A stretch of 64,000 nucleotides of DNA from Uranotaenia lowii (GCF_029784155.1 NC_073693.1:117651003-117715002); one strand, 5' to 3'. Counted from the first letter of the stretch, positions 46,301 through 56,188 are shown. Notes: generated by a model not told the origin, from the sequence alone. A program made the numbers and translations.

Positions 46301-49261
46301 AGAGAAGAAGATAGATCAGCACAACGGTTCCTTTGGAGAAACAACCCATCTGAGAAACCCACCATCTACACTATGGATGTAGCTACTTTTGGTTCTGCTT
46401 GCTCGCCTTGTTCTGCTCAGTTCGTAAAGAATCTGAATGCCTACGAACATGAACAACAATTTCCAGCTGCCGTCGAAGCTATAGTGCATGGCCATTACGT
46501 TGACGATTTCCTGGATAGTAAAGACAACGCAGAAGAGGTTATACAGCTCGTCCGAGAAGTGAAGTTTGTGCATCAGCAAGGAGGTTTTGAAATTCGCAAT
46601 TTTTTGTCGAATTCTAATTACGTTCTGGAACAAATTGGCAGCGGAAACGTCCCCGAAGCAAGAGATTTGAACATATCTACCCTAACAGAATCACAGTCAA
46701 TTCTGGGTATTCAGTGGTTATCACGAAGCGATCTGTTCACCTTTACGATGAATCTCCCAAGTTTAAATACTGGAATTCTTGACGGCACGATCCGTCCAAC
46801 GAAAAGACAAATACTACGCACGGTTATGAGTCTCTATGACCCTCTGGGTATGCTGGCGGCATTCGTCATTCACGGCAAGATCATCATCCAAAATCTTTGG
46901 AAGTCTGGATGCACGTGGGATGAACAGATTGACGATCCCATCTTCACCGATTGGAAACGATGGACTAATATGTTTTGCCACCTAGGTGACGTTCGAATCC
47001 CTCGAGCCTACTTCAAAGAATCAGCTCCCGAAGACTGCCAACCGATTCAGCTTCATACATTCGTTGACGCTAGCGAGGAGGCATACGCTAGTGCAGTGTA
47101 TTTCCGTTACTTCGATCGAGGCACCCCTCGTTGTGTCCTGGTGGGAGCAAAAGCGAAGGTAGCCCCCGTTAAACCACTCTCGATACCTCGACTCGAGCTG
47201 CAAGCGGCGATCCTGGGTACAAGATTGACTGACTTCATTCAACGCAACCACCAGATATCTATCTCACGGCGATTCTTTTGGACGGATTCTTCCACGGTAC
47301 TTCACTGGATTCACTCCGATGCCCGCAAGTATAATACTTACGTTGCTTGCCGGATTGGTGAAATACTGACACACACAGACATCAGCGAATGGAAGTGGGT
47401 CCCTACCAAGGACAATGTAGCCGACGAAGCGACGAAATGGGGACGCGGCCCGTGCTTTAACTCGGACAGCCGGTGGTTCCTTGGGCCGGATTTTTTATGG
47501 GACCAACAAGAAGCATGGCCCGAACAAAAATGGAGACCTGCGAACAAAAACGAAGAAATTCGCTCAACTTGTCTGCACCATCAGATAAAGCCGGAATTGT
47601 TGGTCGACCTAACACGCTTCTCGAAATGGGAACGTCTACTGAGAACTGTCGCGTACTTATTTCGCTTCGGAACGCCTAGGAAAACACCCATAGTGTTTGG
47701 TCCGCACTCTTTGGAATATCTGGAACAAGAACACCTAAAGAAGGCAGAAATTGCATTGTTTCGCCTCGCACAGCGAGAATCATTTCCCGAAGAGATCGCC
47801 ATACTCGAGAAAAGCAAAAATAAAAAGCCTGCGGGAGTGGTGCCGATCACCAGTCCGCTATATAAATTATCAGCGTTTATCAATGAAGAAGGAGTGGTTA
47901 ATATGGACGGTCGTATCGGCACCGCTCCCAACCTGCCGATCGAAGCTAAGTATCCCACTATCTTAGCTAAGACCCATCCAATAACCTTTCTTATTGTAGA
48001 TTTTTATCATCGTCGTTTCCTGCACCGCAACGCCGAGACTGTCTTCAATGAACTCCGACAGCGCTTCTATGTGTCGGGACTGCGAAGGCTCATCCGATCT
48101 GTCACCGCCCGGTGCCAGTGGTGCAAAGTGTACTTCAAGACTCCCATTCAACCGAAGATGGCACCGCTCCCAAAATCGCGACTGGTAGCCTTCCAACGAC
48201 CCTTCACTTATGTCGGTCTTGACTATTTTGGACCACTCATGGTGAAGGTTGGGCGTTCACACGCAAAACGCTGGGTAGCACTTTTTACGTGCTTTAGCAC
48301 TCGTGCAATACACATGGAAATTGTCCATAGCCTGTCAACAATGTCTTGCAAAATGTGTATACGAAGATTCATCGCTCGTCGTGGGTCCCCTCTTGAAATC
48401 TTTTCCGACAACGGAACAAACTTCCGTGGGGCAGCAAACGACCTTCAAGCTCAGCTGCAGCAAATCAATCTACAATGCGCAGAGACCTTTACAAATACTA
48501 ACACAAAGTGGTATTTTAATCCGCCTGCTGCACCCCACACCGGAGGCGTATGGGAACGCCTCGTTCGCTCCGTAAAAACGGCATTGGACTGTTTCCACGA
48601 TGTACCGAGAGTTCCTGACGACGAGACCTTCGAGACCATCATCCTGGAAGCAGAAAGCATGATCAACAGTAGACCGCTGACATATATTCCACTTGAAACC
48701 ACGAACCAAGAAGCCTTAACGCCCAACCATTTCCTGTTAGGTAGCTCAAACGGAATCAAACAACCCCCTCAAGAGCCCATCAATGCTATAGAGAGTCTTC
48801 GAAGCAGCTGGAACTTGGCCCAGCTTATCCTTGATGGGTTTTGGAAACGCTGGTTGAAGGAGTATCTTCCGACGATCGCAAGACGCACAAAATGGTTTAA
48901 AGATACTAAGCCGTTGGAGCTAGGTGATTTAGTATTTGTAGTTGACGAAAAAAGGCGCAACAGCTGGACCCGAGGACAAGTTGTGGAGCTCTTTCCGGGG
49001 AGAGATGGTGTTGTCAGACAAGCTCTTGTTCGAACTGGTACTGGCACTATTCGTCGTGGTATCGGAAATTTAGCTGTTTTGGATGTGGTTAAAGACAGTA
49101 AGGCAGAAGTTGGCGAAGCTGAAACCTTGCCTTACGCGGCGGGGAATGTTACATCCACAGCAAGTATACCGTTCAGCCCTGCGACTCTAAACGTCACTGC
49201 GTCTGGCGACTGGCAACCCGGTGCGAACATAGGAGAGAACGAGAACGGAACCAAAACATAA
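43364..49261 (+). CDS. BEL/Pao Gag-Pol polyprotein with N-terminal PHD finger
   Basis: 1965 residues from the ATG at 43364; six in-frame codons upstream lack an ATG. Residues 9-51 form a PHD finger (C9, C12, C23, C26, H31, C34, C48, C51 and W46). A charged coiled coil (about 75-165) and a DUF1759-type Gag (about 315-470) follow. Two cysteine/histidine clusters (CPVCEKSGHDTEHC near 525, then CRCCLKSHNPWPC) precede a DUF1758 aspartic protease with LLDEAS (near 628). The RT has YVDD (near 1044). The RNase H shows FVDAS (near 1230). Integrase has an HHCC finger (near 1549) and catalytic boxes GLDYFG, FSDNGT and GGVWERL. DUF5641 ends it. No stop or frameshift was seen. It would make virus-like particles and integrate cDNA. 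The PHD finger may read histone tails and guide integration, which is inference. Confidence 0.95.
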   Translation: MPRKTKSSCSLCNKPDSDRMVACDKCQRWYHFNCVQVGDSVANREWLCPICDIDATAEATTTILQKEDDVQSRVSRASTSAAKAALELQRLEDLKQLELKRINEELAHQKQEAELERKRVEEDRKRREEEQALERTQLEIDRRQQEALKKLEEMYLAEKYKILHAQIDETSSRKSVASSTRKSRTSEWVERLPELHIPVGTKKPLTNPYGGEKLTAAGPKGTFFPNDPVHNPLLLPRDNSTPIARNMNQAQLDDRRGFPNESTINPVLVPSTEDKQCQPIKETVNTVSTRTLTNAQIAARQVLHRDLPTFTGNPEDWPVFISSFENHTKECGFSNAENLIRLQHCLKGDALEAVRGKLQVPELVPRVIEILRMFFGRPEVLITTLMSKIRNTPAPKEGRLDTLIAYGLAIQNYCDHIKVAKLEAHLTNPTLLQELVEKLPSDTKMKWADYKDAAGETNLDDFGDFMSEMVRKASGVMYAPLGVSKPTKWEDNRTRGAVIKSKSSFHHSDNDNRNNNQRREKVCPVCEKSGHDTEHCGKFDEMSVDERLNTVRQYNLCRCCLKSHNPWPCRRPKECGHEVCRVRHHPLLHNSSTNPSPQNYHKAGCSIIYRIVPVTIYNGWKSVDTFALLDEASAVTMIEASLVDSLNLEGISDPLHLKWTGSITRIEENSRTLDVDISARGKPRKYVLRNARTVEDLDLPVQSIDFKQLSKEFHHLKGLPVEDYVSARPQILIGLENVYLGTPLKVREGARDHPTATKTRLGWCVYGGNLAGHNSNYHHVHHGDVNSKDHAMFDMVKEFIMVDNLGVVASTTLESQEQQRARSILESTTCRISTGFETGLLWKTDEISLPDSYPMAEARLRCLERKIYKDPKLVDRIRNHIADYILKGYAHKTTTEEIASADPGKVWYLPLGIATNPKKPEKLRLIWDASAQVRNVSFNSMMLKGPDLLASLPAILYRFRSRRVAICGDLKEMFHQIKIREEDRSAQRFLWRNNPSEKPTIYTMDVATFGSACSPCSAQFVKNLNAYEHEQQFPAAVEAIVHGHYVDDFLDSKDNAEEVIQLVREVKFVHQQGGFEIRNFLSNSNYVLEQIGSGNVPEARDLNISTLTESQSILGIQWLSRSDLFTFTMNLPSLNTGILDGTIRPTKRQILRTVMSLYDPLGMLAAFVIHGKIIIQNLWKSGCTWDEQIDDPIFTDWKRWTNMFCHLGDVRIPRAYFKESAPEDCQPIQLHTFVDASEEAYASAVYFRYFDRGTPRCVLVGAKAKVAPVKPLSIPRLELQAAILGTRLTDFIQRNHQISISRRFFWTDSSTVLHWIHSDARKYNTYVACRIGEILTHTDISEWKWVPTKDNVADEATKWGRGPCFNSDSRWFLGPDFLWDQQEAWPEQKWRPANKNEEIRSTCLHHQIKPELLVDLTRFSKWERLLRTVAYLFRFGTPRKTPIVFGPHSLEYLEQEHLKKAEIALFRLAQRESFPEEIAILEKSKNKKPAGVVPITSPLYKLSAFINEEGVVNMDGRIGTAPNLPIEAKYPTILAKTHPITFLIVDFYHRRFLHRNAETVFNELRQRFYVSGLRRLIRSVTARCQWCKVYFKTPIQPKMAPLPKSRLVAFQRPFTYVGLDYFGPLMVKVGRSHAKRWVALFTCFSTRAIHMEIVHSLSTMSCKMCIRRFIARRGSPLEIFSDNGTNFRGAANDLQAQLQQINLQCAETFTNTNTKWYFNPPAAPHTGGVWERLVRSVKTALDCFHDVPRVPDDETFETIILEAESMINSRPLTYIPLETTNQEALTPNHFLLGSSNGIKQPPQEPINAIESLRSSWNLAQLILDGFWKRWLKEYLPTIARRTKWFKDTKPLELGDLVFVVDEKRRNSWTRGQVVELFPGRDGVVRQALVRTGTGTIRRGIGNLAVLDVVKDSKAEVGEAETLPYAAGNVTSTASIPFSPATLNVTASGDWQPGANIGENENGTKT
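49136..49146 (+). other. Polypurine tract candidate of the BEL element
   Basis: GCGGCGGGGAA immediately precedes the 3' LTR, as expected for the plus-strand primer, although one C interrupts the purines. It is also read through by the polyprotein frame. Confidence 0.6.
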
Positions 49262-49496
49262 GTAGGAAAAGGTTTTAAAACGTGGTAGATAGTCGATTCC
49301 TATAAACGAGGTTTATTTCCCGAAAATTGTTATTCCCGTAGGATTGCTCAGAACACCAAATTGTGAGTTCCATTTCCTATTATTATAATACTCCAATTAA
49401 AATATATTCTTTAGCTTTTAGCTATTCTACTGCTTAAAAGAGGGTGTTTCTTTCTACAAATCACAAAGTCACGAGTCTCATAACACTCCCGTGACA
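49147..49496 (+). repeat. 3' LTR of the BEL element
   Basis: 350 bp, same as 42961-43310 by eye. The polyprotein stop codon (49259-49261) lies 113 bases inside it. ATGTT follows at 49497-49501. Confidence 0.93.
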
Positions 49497-50052
49497 ATGT
49501 TGTTAAAAGTGCTTGCTATCTCCATATGTGAGTGCAGTTGTTCCACCATTGTTTGTTTTCGATGCAAAAAAAGAGATTTACCGTCATTATTTCTTGCATA
49601 ACTCTTCAAGGTGTTAATGGCCCACTTTGGTGTCTTCAGATGAAAGTTGCATCATGAATCGAGCTATACAATGGTATTTTTTGCAAAATATTCGGTGGTG
49701 CAGACGGTACTTTTAGACGCCATTTAAAGTTTATTTACAACTTTTCATGTTGAAGGTCATTATTTAATTTTTTTCAATTATTCTATTTGGAAAGCTGATA
49801 AAATTTTAATGTATTTTGATGTGCTATTTTATAATATCCGTTGAGAAACAACAGAATTATGTAGCTTTGAAAAATGGTTATTTTTTATTTACAAAAAAAA
49901 TCTAACCGAAGCTAACTCAAAAAATAAAAATGTTAGAAATCTGAAAAAATACATGTGTTTTTAAGTCGCAAAAATGAACCAAATTTTCAATTTTGGGGAA
50001 AATCTGAAGACCCCCGGCGCAAATTGTCAGATAATAAAAAAAAATCCCCATA

Positions 50053-50625
50053 TGAGACGTATAACAAAGTTGTTGAGAAATATACCTACAAAAATGTTTG
50101 CTGAGGTAGACTCCGTTTAGAAGTTTGCAAAAAAAAATACGAAAATAATGCACCATTTTGTTTTGTAAATAACTTTTAATGGATTGAGTTTTATGAAATT
50201 TCCAGTGAAACTACCTAGCAATGTAAAGTGTACGTGTATAAAATTTGGTGACAATATATTAAGTGGTTTTCAGTTAACGTCCAATACTGAAGATCATTGA
50301 CAAAATTTTTTCGAGAAAAATCTAAAAGAGATTCAGTGGAAAACCCAAAAAACAGCTGGAAATCAACTTTTCTACTTAAATTCACATGGTGAATCGATTA
50401 AGAAGTCCAAGAGGATCCAATAATCAACTAAAAATTTAATCATAGTAAAAATGATTGATTCCATGAAATGAGAGGAATGTGAGAATTTTTTTCAAGCTCA
50501 TTCCGGAAAACAGAATAGAGGGAGAGATAAATAAATGTAAAATTTTTCTGACTGGTATATCTAGATAAATTATAATTAGGTCCGACTTTATTTCTACAAG
50601 GTGAAAAAGCTGCCAACCGATAAAA
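50053..50625. other. Flank with weak inverted similarity to 51680-51890
   Basis: The stretch 50100-50290 and the reverse complement of 51690-51830 share blocks such as AAAAGTTATT(T/C)ACAAAACAAA and AAATTTC(G/A)T. They may be decayed arms of another inverted-repeat element around the MITE at 50628. No coding sequence is seen. Confidence 0.35.
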
Positions 50626-50627
50626 TA

Positions 50628-51045
50628 CAGACCCCGTTCGATTTTGGCAACATTCGATTTTGGCAACATCCAAGCAAAAACCGTTCGTTTTTGGCAACAT
50701 CCAAAAAAGGACGGTTTTTTTGTCACTTTTTTATTTTTTATTTTCAATTCAAATTAATCAAAATTCATTTTAAATGTAATATTAGCATACAATTTTTCAA
50801 TTCGGCTAAATTATAATAGTTTTAAACAGATAAAACAAGAATTTTTCCATGTTTAACTGCTTAAAACTAATATAATTGAGCCAAATTGAAAAAAATATGC
50901 TAATAAAAGGTTTTAAATCAATTTTAACTGATTTGAAATGAAAATCAAAAATAAAAAAGTGACAAAAAAACCGTTCGATTTTGGCAACATTCGATTATGG
51001 CAACATAAAATTTACGGGCGTGTTGCCAAAAACGAACGGGATCTG
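50628..51045. mobile_element. Pogo-type MITE (CAGACCCC family), copy 2, foldback
   Basis: Ends CAGACCCCGTTCG and CGAACGGGATCTG with TA on both sides (50626-50627 and 51046-51047). Length 418 bp. TTTTGGCAACAT is repeated three times near the left end and, with one variant, twice near the right end in the same orientation, plus once inverted at the right terminus. The interior folds on itself (about 50711-50815 against 50860-50972, sharing AAAAGTGACAAAAAAACC). It has no gene. Copy 1 is at 20564-20900. Confidence 0.82.
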
Positions 51046-51047
51046 TA

Positions 51048-53311
51048 AACAAAATACGGTGGTCAAATCGTTGGCAAAATATTTGAACTACTTGTGGGGA
51101 TATATTTTGAAAAAAGTCGTAATGGTCATCAAAAAGAACACTTTAGCCACCTGGCAGGATTCCAAACCAAATTTATTCGTTGACAAGTCAAGTCTGTTTT
51201 TTCCGGAAATTAATAAAGGAGAAAAAATTGGAAAAACTAATGTCTTATACTTGAGGAGGCAAACGATCTGTAGAAACTGTAAATTACACAGTCTTTCATA
51301 CATATCGACACGATGAATGGCTGAAAATACAATAAAGACTGCCTTCAAACGTGATTGTTTTTTTCTGAAAAATACTTGAAAAGGTCCCACAAAGTTTAAA
51401 CTCTGTTTTAATTGGAACTGAAACTGTGCCATTACGTAAAAACGGTTATGCAGTGATAAAAAAATCAAATATGTTGTTTTTGTGCCGGAGGAGGACAATC
51501 GGCTAAATTTGATATTATTTCGACCAAATTCATAATTTTGAGTTGTATTGAAGGTCAAACTTCAGGAAACAGAAATCGTTATCAAAATTGGCCTTTATTA
51601 GAAAAAAGAGTGATTCATAGTATGCATTATAGGTGGCGCACGTGTTGCCTAAAAATTAAAGTAAAAAAATTTCTTCATTTAACGCTATCTCAAAAACCAC
51701 TTGGCATCACAAAAAATTGCACATGTGAACATTACATAACCATTAACTTCGCTGCAAATTTCGTCAGTTTACATCAATGCGTTCAAAAGTTATTCACAAA
51801 ACAAAGTGTTGTATTTTTTTTGCATAAACTCCTGAAGATAAAATTTTTGTTCTACCAACAGCTTATAAATATAAATATTTTTTGGAAGGTATAGCAAAGC
51901 TCACCGACTCAACCAATTTCGTATTATAACAAAATTATACAAAGATTTTAATGATTCATAATTTTTCTTTTCAAGTCCAAATTCAAGTTCGGTTCCTGAA
52001 AAAAAAATCCTATTATTGAAAATGGAAAAATAAAAAAAAACTTTGAAAAATTTTGGAAAAAAATAGCAAATTCTTGTAACCATTCTAAGCGATATAATAG
52101 AAATAATATGAAATCCTCTTAAAAATAATTGAATTCTTCCATTTCTCCCAGAAGTAAAAAAATCATATTTTAGAAACGTTGTTTCTCTGAAATAAGATTG
52201 TCTAGATGAAGTTTGAAACTAAATTGGCTGACAAAAAATTATTTCAACATTAGTAACAAAGGCATAAAAAATTTAAAAAAAACTTAAGCCAAAATTCAGA
52301 ACTATAAACAAAGTCTAGATCATTTCAATACAATCTACAAACAACAAAGATAAACGATTTGTGCACCTCCATTTTAAATTCTTCCTAGAATCGAATCTGG
52401 TATGTTATGTTTTATGAGTCGGGCCCTCATCAATGGAGGTCGTGTCCTTGGGGTATTCCTCTGAAAGTGCTTTGTTGCCAATTCTCATCCTCCAAACCAG
52501 CCAACCATCTGGGGAGCAAACGAAGGGATAATGTCTCGCGAATCTTCTGAAAATGTAACCCGGCAGTATACCTATGCTCTCCTACCAACATACCTATACC
52601 TAGTACGTACATGTTGTGTGATGTTGTCTGATACATGAACGGGGCGGGTTATTTATGAGCTTTATATGTCGTACTGATATTGTCTTATGCTTGTACTTTA
52701 TGGCGCGAATGCTATCTTTTCACTTTGGCTTGATTAAGATTTTCAAGATGACGCCACGTTTACCTGTCTGTGTTAAGGGAAGATGAGCGAGGGGGTGGAA
52801 ATTTCCCGAAAAGGTAGATGACAATAGCGCATCGGTTGGAAACTCCCACACACGTGAAAAGGAAGCAAAAGAAGCAGTCAAACGGTGTTGGTGGTGTAAA
52901 AGATTGTGTGAGGATTTTATCTGTCTTGTACTTTATTTTATGGTGCCGTTCACGTGAATGGAAAATATCGCAGCTACTAATCTGAGTCTTTAAGCCTGAA
53001 ACCGAATGGCGCGCTGAATCCTGCTTAGTAGCGCGATGAAGAGCTTCGAAGGTCGGATTTTGGTGCCACTGAGTGCGAAACATTGTCAGCAGATTTATCA
53101 TTGTTTTTATTTTTTAATGATTCTTAAGACTTGGCAGTTACGTGTTGCCGGTGCCTTTACGTGATCAAAATTTAAAAATTGTGACAAACGTCGTTTTAAG
53201 GATAGCATTAGCTATACAATTTTTTCGTAGATAAATTTGCGCTGTGATAGTGAAATCTTCATACCGTTAAATGTGACCGATGAAATTTTTAACAATTTAC
53301 AAAGGAAACTT
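51048..53311. other. Mostly unassigned sequence
   Basis: AT-rich to about 52380, then a somewhat higher-GC stretch (52380-53100) without recognisable domains. Short minus-strand frames at 52430-52636 and 52760-53101 have no motif, so coding is not claimed. Confidence 0.35.
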
Positions 53312-53550
53312 ATGTGAGGCAGGGCCGTAGGAAGAACCGGCTCATGGGGGGGGGGGGGGGTTATGACATTTTTTTCCAATAGCATTTTTCCTTGAACAAT
53401 TCATACACTAGTGAAAAAATCTGTATGTATTAAGTACAAATTATTCAGGTTAAAGTTATTTTGCATTAAATTAAAGTTATTTGTTTTTTAAAATAAGTTC
53501 TAGGAGTTGCCAATTTTTGTTTTCATGAAGCTTTAAAGATATCGGGACTT

Positions 53551-53734
53551 GTGATTTAGCTCAGTTGCTAAATCAGTTGCCTCCTGAGCTGATGTCCGTG
53601 AGTTCAAGCCCATCGAACATCGAACACAGTAGTTCCATATAAGTTTTTCAATTACTGGTGGGCCAACTGCATCCTCGATAAAAGTCGCGAGTGGAACAGT
53701 GATGTAAAAACGACTTTAATCGAAACAAAAAAAA
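53551..53734 (+). mobile_element. tRNA-derived SINE
   Basis: An A-box-like TTAGCTCAGTTGC (53556-53568) and a B-box-like GAGTTCAAGCC (53600-53610) sit about 43 bases apart, close to the spacing in tRNA genes. They are followed by a non-tRNA body and an A-rich end (CAAAAAAAAGG, ending near 53734). The tRNA-like head is too altered to be a functional tRNA. No clear target duplication was found. Confidence 0.7.
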
Positions 53735-53933
53735 GGATTTTGAACGCTACAAACATTGTTTAATCACTTAAACTAGCAAGCTAATTCTTCCAAACCAGTA
53801 GCATATCTATTTTAAGCATAGGTGAAAATGTATAAAATATTAAGAAATAAAAGTAAAAAAATATGTTTACGGTTCAGATAAGGTTTATTTCCTACTATTG
53901 TAACTTGATTAAAATTTAAGATTTTAGATAGAA

Positions 53934-54430
53934 TAAGCTTGCCAGATTGCCCGGTTTTATCCGGGTTTGCCTGGATATTTGATGAAAAATTTCGATATAG
54001 TCCGGTCCGGCCCGGTTGCTCGGATATCGTGAAAAAAGTCCGGATATTGCCCGGATTTTTTTTACAATTTTCACAAAGAAACAAAAAAAATCAAAGTTTT
54101 TGAGTAAGTTTTGGCAAAATCGATTAACGGTATGGAGAATTTCAAATAATTTCGCTGTTTTACTTTTATAAACCTTTAAATATTTAAATATTCCTACAAG
54201 TTTTTGGATGTCTGCAATTACATTAATAAAATATTAATTTCAATTTTTTTGCATTTTTTCTTTGCTTTTTTGTATAATTTAATCTAAATTTTGCCCGGTT
54301 TTTGCCCGGTTTTTGCCCGGTTTTGGATTTGAAAAATTGAAATCCATGCCCGGATTTTGCCAGGTTTTTTTGGAAAAATGCCCGGAATTGCTAGGCCCGG
54401 ATGAGAGTGGAAAAAATTCTGGCAACCTTA
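53934..54430. mobile_element. hAT-type MITE with CCCGG-rich interior, copy B
   Basis: Ends TAAGCTTGCCAG and CTGGCAACCTTA are inverted repeats with one mismatch, and the exact 8-bp duplication AGATAGAA flanks the unit (53926-53933 and 54431-54438). CCCGGTTTTTG is tandemly repeated near 54293-54320. It has no coding sequence. Same family as 21916-22375; a further CCGGGCAAGTCCGGG fragment lies at 58111-58125. Confidence 0.88.
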
Positions 54431-54949
54431 AGATAGAACCTTCGTTTTTTAATCTATCTGCAATTTATGTAGGTAGTGTTAAATAAAATTTCCAGCTGAA
54501 TTTTTACTTAAGAAAAAAAAAACAAGTTCCATCATCATTTATTATTTTGAATTTCATAATTTAAATCCTGTGATTGAAGTTTTCAAAATTAAAATCTAGA
54601 TTTTTCAAAAATCAAATTCTTTCAAATGAATCCAAATCTTATTTTTTATATGTGATCTATATGTGAATAAAGAACTGACAATGGAACAGCGATTTCCTTC
54701 AATTTGAATCCTAAAATTTAAACATTGATATTTCAATATTCATTATAAAACTTGAATTTGAGCTAAATCTGAATAGAAACCTTGGATTTTAGTTCTGCGT
54801 TTCTGCAGAATTCTGCATTTGGAACCAAAATTCAAAACCTGAATCTAAATTCCAGATGAGAAATCCTATGAATTTTATGCCATAATGCGAAATTTGTATC
54901 AGAAACCCTTAACCAGAAATCTTATATTTGATTCTGAATTTATGGTTTT

Positions 54950-55187
54950 TGTTGGTTCTCAACAACTTTTGTCACCTTAAGCTGAAAACCAAGTTAGCTC
55001 TTTTTAACCGTTTGTATTTTATGGTTGTAATAAGTGTTGCTAGTTAGTTCTTTTTGTGTACAATTGTTACCGTTTTTCGCGGGAAAAAGTGTAATTATGG
55101 ATTGCATTGAAATAAATGATCTCTTCCGTTCTAATCGAATCCAAGACAAGTTGGTTTTTTTTTCTTCCGTAATGGTCTGCCCAAACA
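54950..55187 (+). repeat. 5' LTR of the TRIM
   Basis: 238 bp, same as 55951-56188 by eye. Preceded by GTTTT and followed by the primer-binding site. Confidence 0.92.
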
Positions 55188-55189
55188 TT

Positions 55190-55207
55190 TGGTGCCGTGA
55201 CCAGGAT
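55190..55207 (+). other. Primer-binding site of the TRIM
   Basis: TGGTGCCGTGACCAGGAT starts two bases after the 5' LTR, the expected place for tRNA priming. The sequence is typical of BEL/Pao elements. Confidence 0.75.
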
Positions 55208-55950
55208 AGGGCAGCTTTCGCCGGGAGTTTGACGCTCCTGACATTGCGCTAAGCCCCCTACCATCTGGTCTAATCCTTGCTGCAGATCCATTGCGCGACC
55301 CGACTAAGCCGTTTATCCATCTGACCCCAGTCCCGAGAACAACGTCGTTGCTGAGCCGGTAGCTACTCCCGAGTGACCCCATTTATTTAACAAGATGACC
55401 CAGCTGCGGTTGAGCAACGATATTTAAGTACAGTGACTCATTCCCGATCATCAATGCGACCCGGATGGATGGTACTGGTGTTGGCGGTTCAACTTCAGCC
55501 ATCCGGGCTCCTGCCGTACTGGTTGTCCGGCCAGTACTCGCTTTGAAATGACCACTCAGGAATTTCAAAGTAAGTGTGCCCATTGGTGATCACTATGCCA
55601 GGAAATTCGACCCAACACAACAGTGGCCTTCCAGTAGCACGATCAGAACCGAATATCTAGTCTGCCTGTGATTCCGATTAAATAGCCAACGAGCCGAGAA
55701 CGAGATCGAGTGAAACCAAAATCCATGATCCAGCATTCAACGAACCAACCTACCTGTGATGATGCCCAGCGTTTGTTGACTTTTCGATCGCTCCTTGGTA
55801 ATTTACAAGACATTCAATGTACTTGTTAAGTGTTGAACGTTCCCGCTAGATGCAACAAGTGATTTCTTTTGTACCAAACCTTTCTGATAGTGAATCAAAA
55901 CAAAAAAATAGGGCTATCAAATTTAAAACATTCGTTTTAGGTGGCCAGTA

Positions 55951-56188
55951 TGTTGGTTCTCAACAACTTTTGTCACCTTAAGCTGAAAACCAAGTTAGCT
56001 CTTTTTAACCGTTTGTATTTTATGGTTGTAATAAGTGTTGCTAGTTAGTTCTTTTTGTGTACAATTGTTACCGTTTTTCGCGGGAAAAAGTGTAATTATG
56101 GATTGCATTGAAATAAATGATCTCTTCCGTTCTAATCGAATCCAAGACAAGTTGGTTTTTTTTTCTTCCGTAATGGTCTGCCCAAACA
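55951..56188 (+). repeat. 3' LTR of the TRIM
   Basis: 238 bp partner of 54950-55187, followed by GTTTT (56189-56193). The sequence before it, TTTTAGGTGGCCAGTA, is only weakly polypurine. Confidence 0.92.

Larger units (their letters stand above)
42961..49496 (+). mobile_element. Full-length BEL/Pao LTR retrotransposon, apparently intact
   Basis: Two 350-bp LTRs, identical as read (42961-43310 and 49147-49496), begin TGTT and end GACA and are flanked by ATGTT. One uninterrupted polyprotein frame (43364-49261) covers all expected domains. A purine-rich GCGGCGGGGAA tract (about 49136-49146) precedes the 3' LTR. A primer-binding site after the 5' LTR was not recognised. Identical LTRs, an exact 5-bp duplication and an open frame make it the youngest coding element here and a candidate for current activity. 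Confidence 0.95.
40835..50052. mobile_element. Long-inverted-repeat (foldback-like) DNA element, split by a BEL insertion
   Basis: About 600 bp at 40835-41440 is the reverse complement of 49497-50052 plus about 42918-42960, with few differences over most of its length (outer ends ATATGGGGATTTT). The right arm is interrupted exactly by the BEL element, whose ATGTT duplication lies in the arm. Without BEL the element is about 2.7 kb. The 1.5 kb interior (41440-42918) has no recognisable transposase. It carries CATATGGGACTGTTAT-type motifs in both orientations near 41468, 41604, 41952, 42004 and 42190. No target duplication was identified. Confidence 0.75.
54950..56188 (+). mobile_element. BEL-type TRIM (terminal-repeat retrotransposon in miniature)
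   Basis: Two 238-bp LTRs, identical as read (54950-55187 and 55951-56188), begin TGTTGG and end AAACA and are flanked by GTTTT (54945-54949 and 56189-56193). A primer-binding site TGGTGCCGTGACCAGGAT (55190-55207) follows the 5' LTR, as in many insect BEL elements. The 763-bp interior has no intact protein domain. Identical LTRs show recent mobility with proteins supplied in trans. Its LTRs are unrelated to those of the BEL element at 42961, so that copy is not its obvious helper. Confidence 0.93.

Noticed and set aside
53551..53625. Functional tRNA gene
   Set aside because: Only the A and B boxes are recognisable. The stems do not pair as a cloverleaf, and a SINE body and A-rich tail follow.
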